Shown here: piece by piece, positions 59,394 through 64,000 of the stretch | How positions within the stretch are numbered: position 1 is the first letter of the stretch | How the letters are laid out: every line of letters begins with the position of its first letter | From: Sporobacter sp963675425 | GTDB taxonomy: Bacteria > Bacillota > Clostridia > Oscillospirales > Oscillospiraceae | Reading direction: 5' to 3' | Assembly: GCA_963675425.1 (NCBI GenBank) | Contig: OY776214.1 | Span: forward strand, 4,543,680-4,607,679 | DNA: 64,000 bases | Notes under the pieces: generated by a model | What the model was told of the DNA's origin: nothing | The model's input: the letters and a program-made list of their open reading frames with translations, nothing else | The model's database searches: none | Position numbers and translations under genes: made by a program

Positions 59394-60281
59394 TTAATCC
59401 GTCCGCTTGTCGCCCCAGAAAAACAGCGCCACGGTGCCGGGCCCCGTATGCGCACCGATAACGGTGCCGATACTGCTGATGCGCACTTTGCCGTCGAGCT
59501 TTTTAAACTCGGCTTCAATAAGCTCCGCCACGGTCCGCGCGTCTTCCGGGCGGGCCGAATGGGATAAAAAGCACTTGCCGGAATAATCCGTGCCGTTTTG
59601 CGCGTGCGCGCGCATCTTACCGACGATTTCCTGTATGACATGCTTTTTGCCTCTGATCTTCTCGCGCGGAATCAGTTCCCCCTTGCTATTCATGTTCATA
59701 AGGGGGCAGATATTGAGGAGCGAACCGATCGCGGCCGACGTTGCGGAAATTCTCCCGCCTCGTTTGTAATGCTTAAGATCGGTGGAGAAAAACCAGTGAT
59801 GTACATTCAGCTTGCTTTCCTCCAGCCAGTTGAAAAGCTCCTCGGCCGTCGCGCCGGCGTTTTTCTTGTCCCAGGCCGCGTCCACAAGCAGTCCGTAGCC
59901 GGCGGAGGCACCCAGCGTATCGACGAGATAAAGCTCGCGTTCGGGGTATTTCTCCTTCAGCTCTTCCCGTGCGATCCGCGCGGAATTGAAAGTGCCGGAA
60001 ATACTGGAAGACATTTCAACGTGCACGATATCCAGCCCCGCTTTTAAAAACGGTTCAAAGAAACTGATAAACTCGTCAACATTGATCTGGGATGTAACCG
60101 GCATAGCCCCCCCGTCGATCCTGTCGTAAAACTCCTGAAAGGAGACCGATTTGCCAAGATCGTCGAAATACTGCCTGCCATCCATTTCAAAATGGTAGCA
60201 GATATACGGAATATTCTTTTCCTCAAAGAAGGTTGCCGGTAAATCCACCGTCGAGCTGCACGTTAATTTAAAATCGGCCAA
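59394..60281 (-). CDS. DegV-family fatty-acid-binding protein
   Basis: 295 residues. N-terminal LTCSSTVDLPATFFEEKNI and GAMPVTSQINVDEF match the DegV pattern, with SSSISGTFNSA for the fatty acid head-group site. Later, VDTLGASAGYGLLVDAA and the C-terminal IGTVIGAHTGPGTVALFFWG are present. Such proteins hand fatty acids to the FakA kinase. No FakA is seen here. Leftward, upstream of the PAP2-like gene. Confidence 0.93.
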   Translation of the reverse strand: MADFKLTCSSTVDLPATFFEEKNIPYICYHFEMDGRQYFDDLGKSVSFQEFYDRIDGGAMPVTSQINVDEFISFFEPFLKAGLDIVHVEMSSSISGTFNSARIAREELKEKYPERELYLVDTLGASAGYGLLVDAAWDKKNAGATAEELFNWLEESKLNVHHWFFSTDLKHYKRGGRISATSAAIGSLLNICPLMNMNSKGELIPREKIRGKKHVIQEIVGKMRAHAQNGTDYSGKCFLSHSARPEDARTVAELIEAEFKKLDGKVRISSIGTVIGAHTGPGTVALFFWGDKRTD

Positions 60282-60522
60282 TTTCAGTCCTCCAGCACAT
60301 TAGTAGTTAGTCATATGACGTTTATCCGGCTGAAGATAATTTATGTAACGGATCTTTCAGCCGTAGTCAAAGCGATGCATCAGCTTTTACCTGTTTTTAT
60401 TATACCCAAAAATGGTATTGGAACCAACCTATTTTTGATTTTCTCAAATCTACTGTATAAACGCCTTCCGGTAGAGAGCCCAAACGGCATTCTACTACCG
60501 GTGGAGTACCTTGAGGTGACGC

Positions 60523-61173
60523 ATGAGTAAGCCTGATAACAACGAAATGGTCGTTCGGCAACGGATTGCCGCAAATATGGTGCATTACCGAAAGCTTCAC
60601 AATATGACGCAATCGGAGCTGGCCGCATGTATTTCTTATTCTGATAAATCCATCTCCAAATGGGAACGCGCGGAGGGCGTACCCGATATATTTGTGCTGA
60701 CGCTCTTGGCCGAGCTTTTTAATGTGACGGTCAACGACCTGATCAGTGAAAACGCGCCGCTTCTGCCGCCCACCGTCAACACCACGAAAGATCGTGTCGT
60801 CCTCCTGCTTTTATCCGTGGGTCTGGTATGGCTGGTAGCCACGGTGGCCTACACGGCACTTCGCGTTTTCACCCCGGATATCACCTGGGCCTGGTACTTC
60901 TTCATCGGCGCGATCCCCGCAAGCTTCATCGTCACCGTCGTTTTAACGCGACTGTGGTGGAGCCTGATCCCCCGCTTTTTATCCGTCAGCGGGCTGACCT
61001 GGTCTCTTTTCGTCTGCGTCTATGTGTTTCTGCCCTTTTATAATCTCCAGCTTGTCTTTGCTGTCGGCGCCGTTATGCAGGTGCTGATCATTCTGTGGTA
61101 TATATTCCAAAAGCAACTGAAAAACAAAAAGGACGAGATCATCGGTCGTTATAAGAAGCATCCGGAAGCGTAA
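60523..61173 (+). CDS. XRE-family regulator with membrane domain
   Basis: 216 residues. Residues about 12-66 form an XRE helix-turn-helix (MTQSELAACISYSDKSISKWERAEGVPDI). The rest has about four membrane helices. This layout of a DNA-binding domain fused to membrane helices is common in Clostridia and may let the protein respond at the membrane. The target is unknown. GAGGTGA precedes the ATG. Confidence 0.85.
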   Translation: MSKPDNNEMVVRQRIAANMVHYRKLHNMTQSELAACISYSDKSISKWERAEGVPDIFVLTLLAELFNVTVNDLISENAPLLPPTVNTTKDRVVLLLLSVGLVWLVATVAYTALRVFTPDITWAWYFFIGAIPASFIVTVVLTRLWWSLIPRFLSVSGLTWSLFVCVYVFLPFYNLQLVFAVGAVMQVLIILWYIFQKQLKNKKDEIIGRYKKHPEA

Positions 61174-61198
61174 GCTTCCTGGTTTTAACGGAACATAG

Positions 61199-61227
61199 AA
61201 AAAAACCGCCTTTAAGGCGGTTTTTTG
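61199..61227. terminator. Bidirectional terminator between XRE and SPFH genes
   Basis: AAAAAACCGCC/GGCGGTTTTTT with a short TTTAA loop, between convergent genes. Confidence 0.9.
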
Positions 61228-61252
61228 CCATTGCTGACTATGTATTTCCCCG

Positions 61253-62149
61253 TTATTCGTCCTGCTCCGGCGCGTGATCCTGCTTATCGTCGCTTTCCGC
61301 GATTTCGACGGGAGCCCCAAACCTACCCAGCAGGTCAAATAGCTTGCCCGTGTCCTGCAGGACGACCTTCGTGTTGTTTTTCAGCGCCGACTCGGCCGTG
61401 TCCAGTATTTTTAACAGCTGTGCTTTACCCGAAAAATACTGCTTGGCAGCTTCGCTGATAACGCGGATTGCCTTTGCCTTAGCCTCAGCCGCTAAGATCC
61501 GGGCCTGCTTGGCCCCCTCGGCCTTCTTAATTTCAGCTCGTTTAATGCCGTCGGCGTTGATTTCGGCGGCGGCGGCAAAATCGGCGGCGGCCAGCTTTTC
61601 ATGTTCCGCCCGGGCAAGCTTATGCATGATCTCCTGCACGTCTTTCGGTAACTCGATCTCCTTCATCTCGCACCGCAGGACCTCGACGCCCCACCCCTCG
61701 GCGACAGGACCGAGCGCACGGCATACCTGCGCGCCGATCTGCTCACGGTCGATACTGACACGCCGGAGTGGAATCGTCGCGAAAACATCACGCAGCGTTG
61801 TGCGCGCCATATTGACGGTCTGCTCGATTGCGCTGTCGGCATCATAAAGCGACGCTTTCACACAAATCTCATCCGGCTTTATGCGCAGATAAATATGCGC
61901 GTCGGCAATAACTCCCAGATTGTCGTTCGTTGTGACAAGCTGCGGATCAAGATTCATCGTCTGCTCGGTCACACGCACGGCGTGGATTTTCTGCACGCCG
62001 GGTATGATCCAGTGAAGTCCCGGCCTTATAAAACGGCTGTATAGTCCAAAAGTCTCGACAACGCCACGGTGCGTCGGGCGCATGATTCTGAAACCGGAAC
62101 AGATGAAGGCGACGACCAGCACGGCCGCCGGGATGATGAAGATATACAC
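61253..62149 (-). CDS. SPFH/Band 7 membrane scaffold protein (slipin-like)
   Basis: 298 residues. N-terminal membrane helix (IIPAAVLVVAFICSGF), Band 7 domain RIMRPTHRGVVETFGLYSRFIRPGLHW, VTEQTMNLDPQLVTTNDNLGVIADA, and a long Ala/Glu/Lys-rich coiled coil from about residue 190. Family members organise membrane microdomains or regulate membrane proteases. A NfeD partner is not encoded next to it. Confidence 0.92.
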   Translation of the reverse strand: MYIFIIPAAVLVVAFICSGFRIMRPTHRGVVETFGLYSRFIRPGLHWIIPGVQKIHAVRVTEQTMNLDPQLVTTNDNLGVIADAHIYLRIKPDEICVKASLYDADSAIEQTVNMARTTLRDVFATIPLRRVSIDREQIGAQVCRALGPVAEGWGVEVLRCEMKEIELPKDVQEIMHKLARAEHEKLAAADFAAAAEINADGIKRAEIKKAEGAKQARILAAEAKAKAIRVISEAAKQYFSGKAQLLKILDTAESALKNNTKVVLQDTGKLFDLLGRFGAPVEIAESDDKQDHAPEQDE

Positions 62150-62691
62150 GAAATAATCCTCCTAGTTGAGCAGGTAATAAGCGCCTCGCCGCACGGCTGT
62201 TTGTCCGGCACGCAATATATATATTCATTTGGCCGGACAAATATATGTGAAATTTCGGACAAACTTAATGGCCTGGAAAAGTCAAAAAAAGCTCCCGCCT
62301 CAGCCAAGCTGAGCACGGGAGTTCAAAGAATATGAGGAGGGTAATCATGTCGATGGGAATAATAATGTCGTTTAGGCAGTATAATCGACCTTTATATTTC
62401 TTATATGTTGAGACTTTCATCCCACATGCTATTGTATGCCGTACTGCGCGCCGCTGTGAAGCGGCGTGCAGCAAACTGTTTAAAATGCCATATATCAAAT
62501 TTAACAAACCAAGGGTCTCCGCCTCCGTTAAGCCGCAAAGCTAAATCGGCCGCATTGGTATGATTAGAACGCCGGAGGAAAACTTTTCTTTGTCGATCCA
62601 TAAAAATTTTTCTGGGAATATAGGTAAGAGTGTGCTAATATGTCAAGGGTTAATTTTCACACGGCTGAATTTGCTTGAAGGGGTGCAGCAT
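62150..62691. other. Intergenic region with a minus-strand transcription unit
   Basis: Contains a minus-strand promoter (62617-62646), a minus-strand terminator (62283-62322) and no well-supported gene; see the candidate RNA at 62283-62610. The remainder is upstream sequence for the SPFH and putP genes. Confidence 0.55.
62283..62610 (-). ncRNA. Candidate RNA gene or tiny-protein transcript
   Basis: A minus-strand promoter TTGACA (62646-62641), 18-base spacer and TATATT (62622-62617) would start a transcript near 62610. A GCTCCCG-type hairpin with an inner CTCAGC/GCTGAG arm, followed by seven T, would end it near 62283, giving about 325 bases. The only frame of any length is 66 codons starting at 62601, only about 10 bases from the start and with no ribosome binding site. 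It could be a structured RNA or a leaderless short protein. No match to tmRNA, RNase P or SRP RNA motifs that I know. Confidence 0.45.
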
Positions 62692-64000
62692 ATGGATCAT
62701 TCGATACAGACACTTATTACAATGGTTTTGTACATGGCGATGGTTATAGTTATCGGCATTTACTTCGCGAAATTTGCCAACCAGGATTCCGAGAACTTTT
62801 TTATCGGCGGACGGAAATTGGGGCCCTGGATAGCGGCAATGAGCGCGGAAGCCTCCGACATGAGCGGCTGGCTGTTGATGGGCCTGCCCGGCGTCGCGTA
62901 CTGGATGGGACTGGCGGACGCCTTCTGGACCGCGATTGGCCTTGCGATCGGTACTTATCTCAACTGGCTTCTCGTATCAAAGCGGCTTCGCAATTATTCC
63001 GTAGCGGCCGGCAATTCCATAACAATCCCGGAATTTATCAGCAACCGTTACAAGGAACGCAAAAAGGTCATCTTAACAATCGGTGCGGTTTTTATTCTCG
63101 TCTTTTTTGCGGTTTATACAGCCAGCTGCTTTGTCACATGCGGTAAGCTCTTTAATCAGCTTTTCGGCCTGGATTACAGGCTGATGATGCTGATCGGCGC
63201 CGTATTTGTTTTGACATACACCTTCCTCGGCGGCTTTCTGGCCGAAAGCACTACGGACTTTATACAGGGAATAATCATGATCGGCGCTCTGGCGGCTGTC
63301 CTGATTGCCGGTGTTTCCGCTGCCGGCGGCGTCGGCACTGTTTTAGACAACGCCAGAAGCATCCCGGGCTTTTTAGAGTTTTTCGGCATGGCCCAGCCCG
63401 CGCTTGGCCCGGACGGCCTGCAGCAGCTGAGCGCTTCAGGCGCGCCTGTTTTTGGCGACAAAGCGCCCTACGCCTTTTTAACCATCATCTCCACGATGGC
63501 CTGGGGACTGGGTTATTTCGGCATGCCCCAGGTCCTGCTGCGCTTTATGGGCATCCGTAAAGCCAGCGAGCTTAAAAAGTCGCGCCGTATTGCCGTTACC
63601 TGGGTCCTTATCGCGATGGCATCCGCCGTTATCATCGGCATTGTCGGCCGTGTCCTTTATCCTACAGAGCTTCTGTCCTCATCGGCAGCCGAAAGCATCT
63701 TTATTGTTGTATCCATGACATTGATGAATCCGCTTGTAGCCGGTGTGATGATGGCCGGCATTCTGGCGGCCACCATGAGTTCCTCCGATTCGTATCTGCT
63801 GATTGCCGCTTCGTCCTTTGCCCGAAACATTTTCAAAGGCATCATCAAAAAAGATGCCAGCGAGAAGCAAATAATGCTGGTCAGCCGGATTACGCTGCTT
63901 GCCGTGGCACTGGTCGGCGTTCTCATTGCGCTCGATGAAAACAGCGTAATATTCAAGGTTGTCAGCTTCGCCTGGGCTGGCTTCGGCGCAACGTTCGGCC
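62692..64000 (+). CDS. putP: Sodium/proline symporter, 3' end beyond window
   Basis: Open from ATG 62692 (GAAGGGG upstream) to the window edge, about 436 codons. SSS-family hallmarks: YFAKFANQDSENFFIGGRKLGPW, AAMSAEASDMSGWLLMGLPG with the Na+-site Asp and Ser residues, and TYTFLGGFLAESTTDFIQG. Later a MAAILAATMSSSDSYLLIAAS-like stretch (helix 8) is seen, matching PutP. It imports proline with Na+ as carbon, nitrogen or osmoprotectant source. The C-terminus is not in this window. Confidence 0.95.
   Translation, partial: MDHSIQTLITMVLYMAMVIVIGIYFAKFANQDSENFFIGGRKLGPWIAAMSAEASDMSGWLLMGLPGVAYWMGLADAFWTAIGLAIGTYLNWLLVSKRLRNYSVAAGNSITIPEFISNRYKERKKVILTIGAVFILVFFAVYTASCFVTCGKLFNQLFGLDYRLMMLIGAVFVLTYTFLGGFLAESTTDFIQGIIMIGALAAVLIAGVSAAGGVGTVLDNARSIPGFLEFFGMAQPALGPDGLQQLSASGAPVFGDKAPYAFLTIISTMAWGLGYFGMPQVLLRFMGIRKASELKKSRRIAVTWVLIAMASAVIIGIVGRVLYPTELLSSSAAESIFIVVSMTLMNPLVAGVMMAGILAATMSSSDSYLLIAASSFARNIFKGIIKKDASEKQIMLVSRITLLAVALVGVLIALDENSVIFKVVSFAWAGFGATFG

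Noticed and set aside
62330..62690. Possible cyclic-di-GMP or glycine riboswitch for putP on the plus strand
   Set aside because: GCCGCAAAGC resembles part of a GEMM core, but the paired conserved regions are missing and the strong transcription signals are on the minus strand.

Overview
The window looks like a chromosomal segment of a strictly anaerobic, low-to-mid G+C Clostridia member, probably an Oscillospirales-type gut or environmental organism. This is inferred from gene content: [NiFe] hydrogenase, [FeFe]-hydrogenase-like ferredoxin protein, Rex, EFR1 flavodoxin/ferredoxin, DegV, QueT/QueH, phosphoketolase, DUF169 and C_GCAxxG_C_C proteins. AGGAGG-type ribosome binding sites and textbook sigma-A promoters support it. 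I see no rRNA, tRNA, CRISPR array, phage or intact insertion sequence.

Layout. 1-2000: start of a truncated condensation-type gene, an HSL-family esterase, a 38-codon micropeptide unit and a cold-shock protein. 2000-6140: an A+T-rich island with a Lys-rich 34-aa peptide, a B12-type radical SAM protein (DUF4070), an alpha/alpha-toroid protein and a DDD-motif glycosyltransferase-like protein. 7300-20140: a catabolic locus with a four-gene peptide/nickel-type ABC importer (ATPases fused), three enolase-superfamily (MR/MLE) enzymes, a FadR-type GntR regulator, a C_GCAxxG_C_C protein and a DUF169 protein. Six copies of a CTGTAWTACAG-like operator sit at its promoters. 20700-25300: a compact operon of cytochrome b5-like protein, [NiFe] small and large subunits, maturation protease, zinc-less HypA-like protein and [FeFe]-hydrogenase-like protein. 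25900-35800: acetyltransferases, an AlkD relic, TetR/MATE and TetR/MMPL efflux units and a small GIY-YIG-like gene. 36200-48800: phosphoketolase, lipase, a YtrA-type GntR membrane operon, Rex, EFR1 ferredoxin, a zinc-ribbon membrane protein and a Bcr/CflA pump. 49400-54740: a three-gene redox operon (fumarate-reductase-like flavoprotein, degenerate NuoF, NuoG/GltD hybrid). 55000-64000: GalU, QueT/QueH, a monoacylglycerol-lipase-like hydrolase, a second micropeptide unit, a PAP2-like protein, DegV, an XRE regulator, an SPFH protein, a probable short RNA unit and the start of PutP.

The most novel signals are: (i) two distant micropeptide genes sharing a DIDDLIF...E...SEK tail, each with its own promoter, strong RBS and CCAGGG/CCCTGG terminator; (ii) the complete operator set of the sugar-acid-like regulon; (iii) a NuoF homologue that has lost its [2Fe-2S] cysteines and FMN/NADH loop next to a GltD-like flavoprotein that could take over that job; (iv) a hydrogenase operon mixing [NiFe], cytochrome b5 and [FeFe]-like parts; (v) a dispersed palindrome family with a GTCTACAG-type core; (vi) a Lys-rich peptide translationally coupled to a B12-type radical SAM enzyme. 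All functions are read from motifs and context; no database search was possible.
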